Below are positions 49,600 to 61,429 of a stretch of 64,000 bases of DNA, piece by piece. The first letter of the stretch is position 1. The number at the start of each line of letters is the position of its first letter. The notes beneath the pieces were generated by a model. The model worked only from the letters and a program-made list of their open reading frames with translations, was not told the origin of the DNA and did not search any database. Source of the DNA: Pyxicephalus adspersus. Taxonomy: Eukaryota > Chordata > Amphibia > Anura > Pyxicephalidae. The DNA is taken from NCBI RefSeq assembly GCF_032062135.1, contig NC_092859.1, positions 112,451,073 to 112,515,072 on the forward strand, in the 5' to 3' direction. A program made the position numbers and the translations under genes.

Positions 49600-50095
49600 G
49601 TACAAAGTGGCCTATTTTAAGGGCCAAAGGTGCTTGCATACTGCACTAAATCTAATTTTCTTTGTGAAGTCAATCTCATGTGATCATGCGACTCCTAAAA
49701 TAGGAAGAATAACAGCTCCCAGACTAAATTTACCAAGCTCAACTATTGACTGCATATTTGTTCCCAAAGTTTTATCTACCATAAATATATAAATTCCAGT
49801 CCAGAGTTAACCCATATATGTTAAAAAGTTTTTACTACTTGCATATTTGTTGTTCATGTTGTAATATATCATTTTGTATCCCAAAACTCATAAATAAAGA
49901 ACGTTAAAAAAATAACAGCATCCAAAATTTACAGTGGAAACTGTGACTGCATGAGGAGACAGAACTTTTAATCACATGATATTGGTGGTGACAAATTGTA
50001 AATCTGAACTATCAGGTCATTCAGTAGTGTTGAAGTCACAGCTCTGTGTTCAAGCTATTTAAGTTCCTCCACACAAAATTCATGAAACAATGGGC

Positions 50096-50317
50096 CTGAT
50101 TTTTTTTAAGCTCTCCAAGGCTGGACAGGGTACTTTTTCCTCAGTGAAGCTGAGTGATCCAGCAAACCTGGAATGGATCTGGTCCATGATTCAAAACATT
50201 TATTAGCAAATTATTTTAAGAATTCCATTCCAGGTACGCTGGATCATCCAGCTTTACTGATGAGCTATAATATTGAAAGTTTATCCTCTCCAGCCTTGGA
50301 GATCTTGAAAAAGCCCA
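50096..50317. mobile_element. foldback MITE (family B), first of three
   Basis: 'ctgattttttttaagctctc' to 'gagtgatccagcaaacctgg', centre 'ttattagcaaattattttaa', right arm 'ctggatcatccagctttact' to 'cctctccagccttggagatc'. Both arms are present. It carries a short extra insert 'gatgagctataatattga' in the right arm. Confidence 0.85.
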
Positions 50318-50362
50318 ATGTCTTTATGGACTGGGCTTTTTGTGCCTAAACCCTATACTTTG

Positions 50363-50567
50363 GCCCTGATTTATTAAAGTTCTCCAAGGCTGGAGAGAAT
50401 ACATTTTCATCAGTGAAGCTGGGTAATCCAGCATGGAATAGATTTCCTAAAAGTCATTAGCTAATTGTTAGCAAATGTTTCCAGATCCATTCCAGGTTTG
50501 CTAGATCAACCAGCTTCACTGATGAAATTGTGTCCTCTCCAGTCTTGGGGAGCTTTAATAAATCAGG
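50363..50567. mobile_element. foldback MITE (family B), second of three
   Basis: 'cctgatttattaaagttctc' to 'aagctgggtaatccagcatg', centre 'gttagcaaatgtttccagat', right arm 'aggtttgctagatcaaccag' to 'agctttaataaatcaggg'. A few bases of the left arm core are deleted (aacc of 'caaacctgg'). Confidence 0.85.
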
Positions 50568-50628
50568 GTTATCCTTTTTTGGCCATATAGATATATGTAT
50601 GGAGTAAGTGTAGTGCCACTAAATTAAG

Positions 50629-50846
50629 TCTGATTTATTAAAGCTCCCCAAGACTGGAGAGGATGCACTTTCATCTGTGAAGCTGAATGATCCAGCAAAC
50701 CTGGAATGGCTTGCCTAAACGTAATTTGCTATTTGTTAGCAAATGTTTTTAGTCCTGGACAAAATCCATTCTAGCTTTACTGGGTCAACCAGGTTCACTG
50801 ATGAAAGTGTCCTCTCCAGTCATGGAGAGCTTTAATAAATCAGGCC
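50629..50846. mobile_element. foldback MITE (family B), third of three
   Basis: 'ctgatttattaaagctcccc' to 'gaatgatccagcaaacctgg', centre 'gttagcaaatgtttttagtc', right arm 'agctttactgggtcaaccag' to 'gagctttaataaatcaggcc'. Starts lie about 270 and 264 bp apart across the three copies. Confidence 0.85.
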
Positions 50847-51169
50847 CACTGTCTCCCTCAATACAACCCAGATTGGGTAAACATAGTGGACTTCATGACC
50901 TTAGCAGAGAGTTTAGCAATAATCGTAAAAACATATTTCACTTTTACTAGAAAAGCAATGTATAAAACAGTATACACAGAATTATTTTTAACATGATTTA
51001 AAGACATTTCTTTTAAAGCTTGATCTCACCATCTTAGGATATTTTGGAATCACAAATGTATCGGTGACACACTGCCAAAAACTGCTTTCCCTTGGCTTTT
51101 TTAATAGCCAATTGTTTTTAAAGAACTATTCTCTACCTGATTTTACCATTGTTTTGTATTGGGAATTCA

Positions 51170-51370
51170 TTATAAAAAAGCCATTTGAAAAGGTCAACAT
51201 TTGCCGCCTGTCTGCTGCCTTTACTCTGCTAATCTTTTAGCGGCTCATACAAAAATAGTGAAATTCAGAAGCCTGTTTTAATCATGACTAATGCGTATTC
51301 TGACCTTAAAGACGGAACTACTGGCTCTTGGCTGAAAGATAAAGAATACGTATACTTATGCTTTAACATT
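51170..51370. promoter_or_regulatory. candidate conserved non-coding element
   Basis: A balanced-composition, repeat-free block: 'catttgccgcctgtctgctg', 'ctctgctaatcttttagcgg', 'aagcctgttttaatcatgac', 'taatgcgtattctgacctta' and 'ggctgaaagataaagaatac'. It has homeodomain- and GATA-like words and no long open frame. Purely a texture-based guess. Confidence 0.25.
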
Positions 51371-52189
51371 TCAGGCAATTGTTAATAGAATGAAACAGAA
51401 GAACAATGCAGTGGAACAGTTACCTGGCACAACCATGGTACATATTAGGATAACTAGTGTCAGTACAATTACGTTAGTTAGGTATGGCACCCACAAGACT
51501 GCAATATTCTCTTTTACTGTAGCTTTTGGCTGGGCCCATTTTGCAAGGGTCTTTATCCCTATAGAATTTGTTGGCTTGTAGTGGAAAGCAGCAAACTATT
51601 TGGTGTCATAATGTATTATTATATTTCTATGGAACTGTTATGGCATTACAGCAAATCTAAACCTAGTCAGGAAAACACAGCAGGGGTTAATTTTTTCACT
51701 TGGTACTTCTCATGGTAGATTTTACAATGATCAAGATCTTTGGATTTAGCCAAAAACATCGGCAGGCAGCTCTAAAATGAGTTTTTATTATTGCTTTTTG
51801 GCTATGCTCCCAAATGTTCCCCTGACACCCAACGCCCTCCTTTCACAGGTTTGGTGATAATACTATGCTCAGTTAGCTAAAAATGTTGGATAGAAAAATA
51901 AACAAAAATACTGTGGAAATGCTTTTATCTTTTTTTCTGAAAATGAAAACTTGAAAATGTTTGCACCTCGAATACAAGTTTGGCCAAGGTTTCATCCCTA
52001 GTATGTACCTGCACTGTTAGATATCTGCTAATAAATGAGGATGCTAGTTTAGTTTTTGTTTTTTTGTATATCTTAGGCAGATAGGGTAATCTTATCAACA
52101 AATGCACAGACAGTGATAAAAGCCCAACTAACCATCTTTTGTATTTGTATTCATGCAAATATTTCATATTTGTTGCTGTTTTGTTGGGC

Positions 52190-52530
52190 TTCTGTCTTCT
52201 ATTATTATTATTACACAGTATTTATATAGCGCCATCATATTACACAGCGCTGTACAAAGTCCATAGTCATGTCACTAGCTGTCCCTCAAAGGGGCTCACA
52301 ATCTAATGTCCCCACCATAGTCATATGTCATTAATGTAGTCTAAGGTCAATGTATTTATTTATTTTTTGTGGAGAAGCCAATTTACCTAACCACTTGTTT
52401 TGGGAAATGGGAGGAAACCGGAGTACCCGGAGGAAACCCACACAGACACAGAGAGAACCTGCAAATTCCATGCACTGCAAAAGCCCGAGTACTAACCACT
52501 GTGCCACTGTTCCACCTTCTATGTCCTCTA
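52190..52530 (-). repeat. nearly complete V-SINE, minus strand
   Basis: Read on the minus strand from the 52530 end: head with box A 'gtggcacagtggttagtact', V-domain 'caggttctctctgtgtctgt', 'gtgggtttcctccgggtact', 'ccggtttcctcccatttccc', 'aggtaaattggcttctccac', 'ttagattgtgagcccctttg', 'gggacagctagtgacatgac', 'gctgtgtaatatgatggcgc' and the (AAT)n tail. Box B appears lost to a small deletion near 52470. This is the best copy in the window. Open frames here on both strands (52350-52586) are repeat shadows. Confidence 0.88.
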
Positions 52531-55500
52531 CTATTAAATTTAATCAAATGTATTAAAAAAAAAAACAGGTAGAAGTTCTTACCCAACCCATGCTCTTTCC
52601 AAATCTGAATAAAATGATAAAAAATTAAATAAAAAGTTCAGGCTATCATTTTTATTATGTAATTTAGTGTTGAGAGGAGGTCAGGAAGGACAAACCTTGG
52701 AAGTATCTAGATACAGAATTCTTCTCTTTTGTGTACAAAAGTCGTCTAGAATGTGCATACCAGTAATTGTACTCAGAAGCACAAAGAATATTACAGATGA
52801 GTTTATCTCAAGCATCTAAAGGTATAAGGTATGTTTTGTCAATAGAGTTTAAAGAATGCATTGTCTTCATGTCATGGTAAGGTGTCAGGAAGGTAGAACA
52901 GTAATGCCGACAATGACAATGCCTGCTTCGAGCAGAGACATCAGTGTAAATGTCATTCTGTCATTCAGTGACTGATAGGATCTAAGTTTCATGTAGATGA
53001 CAGTTTCGAAATCATAACAGAAACACCAAATAGCGCAGTGTACCAGTACAGTGAAATCTATTAAAGAATGTTATTTGTTAGTTACCAACTACAGTAAAAG
53101 TATATGATGAATAGGTTTTAATGACCTAGTTACGAAGCACTGTACTTCTTTTCATTTCCATGTCCTGGTTACACAGTGTGTACTAGAAAAATGACAGCCA
53201 AACAGATAAAGTCGTTGCTTGGACTCTTCTTTCACCCATAGCTAGTGAACACTTTCCACCTACATTGGGGTCCAGGTGCAACTTAGAGAATCTGACAATT
53301 AAAAAGACAATCAGAATATTATTGATAGGAGATGGCAACATGTATGACCTATTCAGAAATAAAGCATAAAATGTCAATGGGTGTTAACCCAATCATAAAA
53401 AATCATTTAGACTTTAACTTGTAATTTACAAAGTTGCTTTCAAAGTTTCTAAATCTGTAGCTTCTATTAACATAATACCAGGTGAACCTACCACAACAGT
53501 CCTTGTTCAGGTGCTTCCTTGTAGGGGGTGACAACTGTCTCCCATATACTCCCGCTTTCATAGTCACTACAGCACACAGCGGTGTAAGAGTTGGCAGATG
53601 GAACAACAGAACTTGGCAGCAGGTCAGATATCTGATATACTCGGAAGTGTCTGATGTGACAATTTCACTATGGCCATACCTCTAAAAACATGGATCTGAG
53701 AATCTAGGACAGGCATGTATAAAAACTTTTTAAGTCATTGTAACTAGTCTCAACTTGTGGACATGCGAGCCATAGAATAATTTACACTGCAGCTCACAAG
53801 ATATATGGGTTTGGGGTTAAATGATCCTTGCCCATAGCAAAATGTCCATCAGAGTGCAGCTCTCCTTGCTTTGCTAAAACCAGTCTGTACCTGGCCTGAC
53901 AAAACAATCACTTCAGGAGGAAGGTCTTGGGAAACCGAGCTAAATTATAAAAACTCAGCACTGAAAAGGACTAAGTGTCTGCACGCCAGTGTCTTCAGAA
54001 AGGGGGTATGAAAATTCAGGTGCAAGTGCAATAGCAAGGTTTCCTAGTATCACCTTGTAAAAAAGACATCCACTAGAGCTTGTCAGGGAGATGCAGAAAA
54101 TTAGATTTTAATGCAAATCACATGCAAATGTAATGCATATCTCACTTGAAATTGATCCAAACACTATACTTACAGAGTCTGATTCGTCATTGCAATTGGC
54201 ATGAATTTTGCATCTGATTTGTATAACATCTTTTTGCTAGGTTGAGGGGGGAAATGTATGTTTATAATAAAACATAATAAAAAAGCACAGTCAAAAGAAT
54301 AAAAATACAAAATAGTGAAACCGAAACCAATAAAGGGTGCTATTGGGGTAGTATAGGTGAATGGTTAGGAGAGACAGTCAATTATTTATTTATCTCTGCA
54401 ATCTGTAATTTACTATTTTCCATCATTCCATTATAACTTTCTTCTGGTATGTCCTTTGTTATTGTATTTATTATTTATTGCCCATATACTGTATCCTACC
54501 TGCCTTTTTCTCAAAGTACTATAAACTGCATAAAAGGCACAACTTCCCCTATTTCTTAGTACATTAGTCCTGGAAGCCACCATATTGCATGGTTAGGTCA
54601 TGCTCTTTTCAGAGGGAGAGTTGTACATGTCATAAAAACCATTCCATGCCTACAGTCAGTTCATGGAGAGTTGCTTAGCCATTAGAAGCTTATCTTCTTC
54701 TCTATATACATCAAAGAAACATTCTTCACACATTCTAATACAATTCTGGCCAGCCTAGGGTCCATGAGAAAGTGAAACATAGTTAATATATCCATTTTGC
54801 AGAAGTCTGTTCCTAGAATTAATATTTATGTGGCAAATCAATTGAAGCAAAGGAGGTATTGTGACGTTAATTCTGCTTTAATGCTAGTTGTTTTTGTTTA
54901 ATATCTACCATAATATGTAACACTGGTAAAATAGCCTTATTTGGCTATTATAGTATGTAATTTAAGTAGTGTCTAATGTTACCGTTAGGTTTGTACAAGA
55001 AAGAATAGAAAACTGAGTTCAGAATAACTTAGTGAGAGCCCTAGAGTAAAATGTCATGCATTTTTTTGGCCAGACAGTACACAGTCTGTATATAAGAACC
55101 TAATCACCAATATGAGTTACCTGAAGATGTGGCAGCATCCAGGATGGACAGAACAAACTGCTTTTCAGTAATGTTTTGGGAAATTGGCAACTTAAGTGAG
55201 CAGACCGTGCTTCAAAGCTAATGATTTAACCAACATCATAGTAAATCTATTCACAGGTTTCATGAAACTTTTAATAACCTCGAAGTAGACTGAGGCTGGA
55301 TTGGGTATTCAAATCCCCAGTCTGTGGGCAAGCCAAGACTTTTGCTCTTGCAGATTGGATTTCAGCTTCATCCGCACAGAGTCTGAAAGAGCCTTTGTTC
55401 TTCCTAAGAAAACAAGCAGCACTGCTGCACTGTACTTACTGGAGAATGAAGGCAAACAAGGAACATGTGCTGATAGAAATTAAGAAAACAGAAGTCTGTA

Positions 55501-55590
55501 ACTGCTATCAAGCTCTTTTGAATTGACCCTGATTACAAACATGTGTAGACTTGATCTAAGAACATTTGTTTTCAGCCATAGTCTAAAGTG
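52531..55590. other. long unclassified stretch
   Basis: Overlapping short open frames on opposite strands at 53183-53685 and one at 55301-55483 have no splice or domain support. No repeat recognised with confidence. Confidence 0.3.
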
Positions 55591-56970
55591 TATAGTTCAG
55601 GTTTACTGTTTGCCTATATCAACCTGCTCCTTCTGTGCTCAGTTCATCATTACAACTGCAAATTTGTTACAGGTTAAGAGGTTTATGTTAGGAGCAAAAG
55701 TAAAATACTGTATATCTGTTACAGGCAGTGCCTTATACCTGTTACTAACACTGTTTCATATCTCTCTGCTACAGGATTTGTTGTTTGTGAAATCTTATAC
55801 CACTTGGTTACATATACAGGTATTCCCCGGGTTACACACGGGATAAGTACTGTAGGTTTGTTCTTAAGTTCAATTTGTATGTAAGTCAGAACAGGTACAA
55901 TATTTTATTAAATGCAATTAGGACAGATGTTAGTCTCAACATATTATTTGGCAGCGTTGTGTCAGTTACTGTATAAAATCCTCACTGTGAGTTGATCACA
56001 AACAAAGCAAAAACAAATTTTATGAAGCCTAGACATTCATTAGGTTGTGGAGCAAGCTGTGCTTTGATATGTAAAATGAAACAACTTCAGAGTTTGTTTT
56101 GGTCATTAAAGAGTTACAAGAGGTTGTAGAACAGCAAAAGACTTCTTCTCCAAGTCATGCCAACCGCTCCCTCCCCCCATCAAGCATCCATCTTGCACAC
56201 AAGTGAGCAGGGAAGCCCCGTTCATATCTAGAAGTCGTCCGTATGTCAGATGTCCTTAACTCGGGGACTACCTGTACTGCCTCATGACTTTCTAATACAA
56301 AACAAATGTCCCACACTTGTTACACAGTGTCTGAGGCCTCTTACAAGGGGTTCTGTTCAATGCAATGCATTCTTTCTCTTCTACATGCCTTCGCTTTCCT
56401 GTGATGTGATGTGATATACAAATAGTGCTTCATACTTCACACTACATGCAGCGCCTCATATCGCTAATATTACAAGTAGTTTCCTATTGCATGTTATTAC
56501 TGTCTTTTATTAATGTCTTGTGCCTGTTGCAAGTAGCTTCCCCAAGACTCTGTTACCCCAAAGTTTTTCCCTTCATCATCATGCACTGGTTTTATGTTCC
56601 TTTTCTTCATACAGTGCTTTATGTCCCTCAGGTATAGTTATGTGTCTTTATGCCCCATACCACCCTGCTACACGTACTGCCTTATGCGTTGCCCCAAGTG
56701 GCAAGTGTGGAATTCCTTTACTATACATAGTAAAGGACATGGTAACTACATATTAGACATGGTAACTAACATTTCTCTGCTACATCCACTGCCTTGTGTT
56801 TGTCCACTAAATGTATTTCCTTGTTCATTTTTATCATACGGTGCCTCATGCCTCTGTATTACACAGTGCCTCTTACCTTTTTGCTTCATGTAATCGTCTG
56901 TAACACGGTTACATGCAGTACCCCATGCCTCCCTTTTACATAGATCTGCCTCACACCTTTCTTTTACAAA
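55591..56970 (+). repeat. degenerate minisatellite, unit about 35-45 bp, split by a transposon
   Basis: Blocks such as 'cagtgccttatacctgttac', 'acacagtgtctgaggcctct', 'cagcgcctcatatcgctaat', 'cagtgctttatgtccctcag', 'cggtgcctcatgcctctgta', 'cacagtgcctcttacctttt' and 'cagtaccccatgcctccctt' recur at 35-45 bp spacing. The Tigger-like element 55817-56274 interrupts the array. Low stop density from the repeat explains the cluster of open frames on both strands between 56425 and 57078. Confidence 0.65.
55817..56274 (+). mobile_element. Tigger/pogo-like nonautonomous element (family E), 458 bp
   Basis: Ends 'caggtattccccgggtta' and (complement of the right end) 'caggtagtccccgagtta' are inverted repeats with two mismatches, each flanked by TA (55815-55816 and 56275-56276), the target of Tc1/mariner/pogo elements. 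The ends resemble Tigger termini. No transposase frame inside. The last ~68 bp recur at 35361-35428. Confidence 0.8.
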
Positions 56971-57234
56971 GGCCTCAGTGAAGCCAGTCTTCAATCTCTC
57001 AACAGATATTGCAATGCCATTAGGATTTTCCAATCCTGGTGTGATAAATGACTGCCCCTGCTCTGTGGTTTCACCCACCAGCCACTACATCCCTGCAGCT
57101 CTGAGTGTCTTCCTTTTACTATGCATTAAATACTAAAAGATCCCTGTGAAATAAACTATGTTAAATTTTTTTAAATCGCAATCATTTGTAAGCATGATAG
57201 CTGCATTCACCTCAACAAAAGTTTTATGGTTCTA

Positions 57235-57376
57235 TTTATAAAGCAGTGAGTCAAACAGTACCAATTACTGAAACATTCCCTGGTGCAGAATCAAATACTG
57301 CCCTTGAAACACATTGTCCTCGAAGATTCTGCACCAGAGAATGTTTCAGTAAATGTCAGATTTACTGGTTTATAAA
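57235..57376. mobile_element. short palindromic element (family G)
   Basis: Left arm 'tttataaagcagtgagtc' ... 'actgaaacattccctggtgc' + 'agaatc' (to 57292) and right arm 'gattctgcaccagagaatgt' + 'ttcagt' ... 'gatttactggtttataaa' form a hairpin with a ~31 bp loop. Not related by sequence to family B. Looks like another foldback MITE. Confidence 0.7.
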
Positions 57377-58910
57377 ACAGACCCCTTAGAGGCTTTTAAA
57401 GGAAACATTTGCTAACAGAAGAATGCACAAAGTTCCATAACAGCCAATACAAGTTTCAGTTTGTTTATGTATTTTTTTAATCAGAAGTGAAATATCTCAG
57501 TATAGGGAACAATAATATAGTGCACATAGCAATCATTATGTCAACTAAAAGTAAAGCAGTGCTTCTATTTTTTGGGAAAAATGTAAAACGAAAATCCAAA
57601 ATAAACAAGCTGATTGAGTATGTACTCTGCTGTAGTATTGTTCAGCAATGATCTTTTGTAGCACATCCCAGAACAGGGCCTAGACAAGACAGGAAACATG
57701 GTCTCCAGAACAATGGGAGTCACATGATCACCCTGGCTCTGCTCAGTAGATGTGATAGGAACAGAACAAATATCACTTTAACCTTCAGGATTTCCTACCC
57801 ACCCAAAATCAATGTTTGGGTAATGTCTGTTTTCTGTTCTAAATTTCCAGTGTGATTGAAGTCTGTTGTACGAGATTCAGTTATTGTGCAAAAGAAATAT
57901 TGGAAGCACAGAGGATTCATTTAGGAAATCTCCATCACATATGGAATCTTATCCTTACTGCACACAAGAATTTAGTTTTATTATATTTCAGCCACAAACT
58001 TTAAATTCACCAAGAAAAACAGCACACCTTAATATTAGGTATGCACATTGGTGTGACTTTGTTAGACTTTGCTAAAGGCTTCATTATTTTATCTTTTTGG
58101 GGTCCCTGAGGCTTGGATGCTCATTGCCATCTATGTGATGTGTTATTGAGCGGTATGTAATGTATTATCATGTGAAAAATGAATGCACTGGAGCCCTTAT
58201 TTACCATTGTTGTTCAGATTACTCATCAGGGTATTTCATCAGCGATACCCAATGCGGATTGTGATATGGGGTATTCTGTGTCACTTTTAAGTGTACACAG
58301 TTTGTGCAAGAGAACCTACTGTCGGACCTTAGGATAGTAACTCTGTAACTATTTTTTCCTATATTCTTACAAAATAAAAAACTAGTAACAACATATTGAA
58401 ATGAGTGGGCTGGACATGCATCCTAACACCCTTTGGGAAACTAAATGATGCTGTGTCTTGAGTTGCAGCAAACTGCAATGCAAGTGCATTGGATTGCAAT
58501 TAAAAAAATGGTGTGATAATGCGTGTCATGTATGCTACTGCCAGTTATGGTAATGTGCAGGGCAATGCACGCTTTACTAATATGCAAAGATCTGAATGGG
58601 CTCTAAGAGTTGTAAAGTTTTGCTTTTGCATATCTACTCAGCTTTTCCATGTCTCCTGTTGGAATAATGAGTGGATGTGACACTGGGAAGACCCCATAGA
58701 AGAAAATTGTTTTCTAATGCAGCATAGTGTATGATTTTAGGATGTTGAATGTCCTGGAGGTGAAAGAGGATATAGATCCCAGGTAAGGTGTTATAAACAC
58801 TTGGCCAAAATAAAGTTGTGTGGAGATCTTAATAAATAGAAATGATCTTGTATGACAACTTTTTTTCAGTATAATCTGATCCTTTACATCTCCCTGTGAG
58901 TTAAAAACAA
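57377..58910. other. unclassified sequence
   Basis: No supported gene. The block 58450-58600 repeats short 'gcaatgca'-type words ('aaactgcaatgcaagtgcat', 'gtgcagggcaatgcacgctt'), which may be a decayed repeat. Confidence 0.3.
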
Positions 58911-59153
58911 ATGGTATATCGTAGGGAATTAAAGCAAGACATTTTGAAGGAACCTTTGAAGGATCTTTTGTTAGATCCTAACAATGAATTCTGTATTCTG
59001 TATTCTGAATTCAATGAAGATGCTGTAGGTTACTCCACACATTTTACCCATCAAATAAAATATAACCTTAAACAACCTGGATCTTTGATCATTGCATTTG
59101 CTGTGTCTGTTAGACCACATGAAAATCCTGAAGATTTTTGGCAAAGACATTAA
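58911..59153 (+). CDS. uncertain 80-codon open frame, protein-like composition
   Basis: ATG-to-TAA frame beginning MVYRRELKQDILKEPLKDLL, with segments DPNNEFCILYSEFNEDAVGY and LKQPGSLIIAFAVSVRPHEN, ending DFWQRH. The residue mix (acidic/basic balance, few Lys/Asn runs) looks more coding-like than most frames here. A stop codon lies just upstream, so it is not an extended exon frame. No family recognised; it may be an old retrocopy fragment or chance. It contains a small internal duplication 'ctgtatt' x2. Confidence 0.2.
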   Translation: MVYRRELKQDILKEPLKDLLLDPNNEFCILYSEFNEDAVGYSTHFTHQIKYNLKQPGSLIIAFAVSVRPHENPEDFWQRH

Positions 59154-59489
59154 CAAACAAAAGAAATGTATAAGTCCATAATGCAACCTAAAAATTCATA
59201 TTATGGATGCTGTCAGGTTCATGTTAAGATTACTGAAATCATGTATCATTTGTAAATTACAAGTGACTGCACTGACTTGTAACACATCAGCAACCCTTGT
59301 CACTACAAGGAAGGTCTGTGCATTTACACTGTTCTCTTCCTGGTGACACACTGCCATCTGCAGTTAGATACATTTTAGAAAATTATTTCAGTTTTGTCCA
59401 ACACATTTTGATTTATTTACATTTAGTAATGTAAATTAGTTTCTATTGTGTGCTGCTTCCCCCACTTTCGAGCAGGTGCCTCTCCTCCT
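59154..59489. other. unclassified sequence
   Basis: No gene or repeat recognised between the 80-codon frame and the SINE tail. Confidence 0.3.
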
Positions 59490-59582
59490 CCTGTATCTGT
59501 CTATCATTTGCAACCCCTGTTTAATGTTCAGTGCTGCGTAATATGTTGTAGCTATATAGATAATATTTATTAATAATAATAT
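59490..59582 (+). repeat. SINE/LINE tail fragment
   Basis: 'tctatcatttgcaacccctg' + 'tttaatgttcagtgctgcgt' + 'aatatgttgtagctatatag' and an AAT-rich end. Nearly the same text as positions 1-100, so these are two independent copies of one tail. Confidence 0.7.
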
Positions 59583-60018
59583 GTCCCCCTCCTTAAATTT
59601 CCTTTCCTCTTTGGCATTGGCTCACTGCTTTTCTCAGAAGTCTGCACTGAGATGGAATGTCAAATTATATTTTTTCTAAAGCCTTTCTCCAGTAGTGTGT
59701 GCAGCAATGCTAGGAGCAGAAAATTTCAGTACATTTCATGAGTTGCACTTCGTTGCCATTCCTTCTTAACGACACCCAACGCACCTTAGCAGGACACTTC
59801 AACACAACATATGGAAACACACAGTACTGCACAGTTTTGTTTTGCACTTTCAAATTGTGAGAGAAATGTATATAAGAAGTGCATATGTCCATTTGTCCTT
59901 CATGGTGTTACTTGTAAAGGATAGAATTTGGGGAAAAGGGGAGAGTGGCAAAAAGGAATTAAGTATGAACACAAATTGATGTAGGGAGTGCCCAGTCTAA
60001 ATTACATAAATTCTTACT
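59583..60018. other. unclassified sequence
   Basis: No feature recognised. The minus-strand open frame at 59710-59892 is unsupported. Confidence 0.3.
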
Positions 60019-60808
60019 GAAAAAGAAGTAGGGTATAGGGAAGGGACAAGACGGCAAGACAGAAGGCTTTTAAAATGGCACTCAAATAGATTTCTTTAAA
60101 AAGTATACAAAACTTTAATATAATAATAAAAGACCAAGTGGGCCAAGGTAAAAATATTCAATTGTGAATAGAAACAAATATACTTTACAAGTACAACTTG
60201 AGGATAAATGGTCCGAATAACAATTGTATGGTACAGTCTAATATCTCCTGACAGTGTAAAATCTCCTGACACGTTTCGACCTTATGGGCTTCGTCCCCTG
60301 TTCAGGGTTGCTGCGTTCTGGTTCTCCTCTACCACCTCCAATAGCTATTTAAATTTCAGGACATACCATCATTCCTGAACCACATCTAAAACGCCCTTGC
60401 TTTGGCATCATTCCCGTTGGGGAATTGCATATTGATAGGAGACCCTATTGTAACTCTGAACACACTAAGGTATATTTGGTTTTATGAAGGTCCATGTTGT
60501 TGAAAATTCTTCATCCACACTATAAATCATTGGCACAAGATCTAGGCTACAGTTGGTCTGTAACTATTCTCCATATCCCCTAAGGAAGCCCATAAGGGCA
60601 AAACGCGTAGGGACAGGAGATATTACCCAGTACCATACATTTGTAATTCGGACAGTTTATCCTCAAGTTGTACGTGTAATTTTTTACCTTGGCTCACATG
60701 GTTTTATATTAATATAATAACGTTTTGTATACTTTTTAAAGAAATCCAGTTGAGTGCCATTTTAAAAGCCTTTTGTCTTGCCCCTTCCCTATACCCTACT
60801 TCTTTTTT
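60019..60808. mobile_element. long-inverted-repeat (foldback) element, 790 bp
   Basis: Left arm 60019-60292 and right arm 60593-60808 are inverted copies: 'gaaaaagaagtagggtatag' / 'ctataccctacttctttttt', 'ggcttttaaaatggcactca' / 'tgagtgccattttaaaagcc', 'ctttaaaaagtatacaaaac' / 'gttttgtatactttttaaag', 'acttgaggataaa' / 'tttatcctcaagt' and 'cgaccttatgggcttc' / 'gaagcccataagggc'. The right arm carries deletions. The 300 bp interior has no transposase. The superfamily and target duplication could not be fixed. Confidence 0.8.
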
Positions 60809-61274
60809 AATAGGAGTATTTCTAAAAGAGTAGTGAGACGGGGAGTGCTGGTCTAAAAAAGAAAAAACATCTGATGATTTCTGTCCTCTGCAAGATTTTG
60901 GTGGGGAAGATGTACACTCACATCTTCTCACAAGGTAAAGACCTTGTTTGTTTCGACATCTGTGGGGAAATCTTGAATTCTTAAGATGAATTTTTATTAT
61001 CAACTTTTTTGTGGTCTTTCCAAACTCACTGGCTTATTGTGTGCATAAAGACAAAAGGTATATTTATATATCATTTTCTTGTCAGTTCGACCTAGATTCA
61101 CCCATATATTTGTTAAAATATTTTGCATTTACTTTTGTGACTGCTGTGCACTTTTGTCAGTTGGCCACTAGATGTTATAATATGCTTTGAAATAAGAAAT
61201 GTAGAAGAATTTGGCATACTAAATCATAAATTAGTAATTTTTACTTGGGATTTTAAAGAATATTCTTATTATTG
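60809..61274. other. unclassified sequence
   Basis: No gene or repeat recognised. The minus-strand open frame 60704-61003 partly overlaps the foldback arm. Confidence 0.3.
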
Positions 61275-61410
61275 AATTGTATTTTTACAGCACCAACATA
61301 TTATGCAGCACTGAATATTAAATTGGGGTTGAAAGTGGGAGACAGATACAAACAATGACACAGGAGGAGGGGAGGACCCTGCCCAGAAGAGCTTACAATC
61401 TACTCTAGGA
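61275..61410 (-). repeat. frog LINE/SINE 3' end fragment, minus strand
   Basis: 'cagcaccaacatattatgca' + 'gcactgaatattaaattggg', 'caatgacacaggaggagggg' and 'agaagagcttacaatctact'. Same family and orientation as 31135-31290. Confidence 0.7.
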
Positions 61411-61429
61411 TACACAGCTGCTTCTTCTA

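Noticed and set aside
48853..49792. Four open frames of 238-286 codons on both strands
   Set aside because: They exist only because the N gap carries no stop codons.
56425..57078. Cluster of 70-110 codon frames on both strands
   Set aside because: Low stop density comes from the underlying minisatellite.
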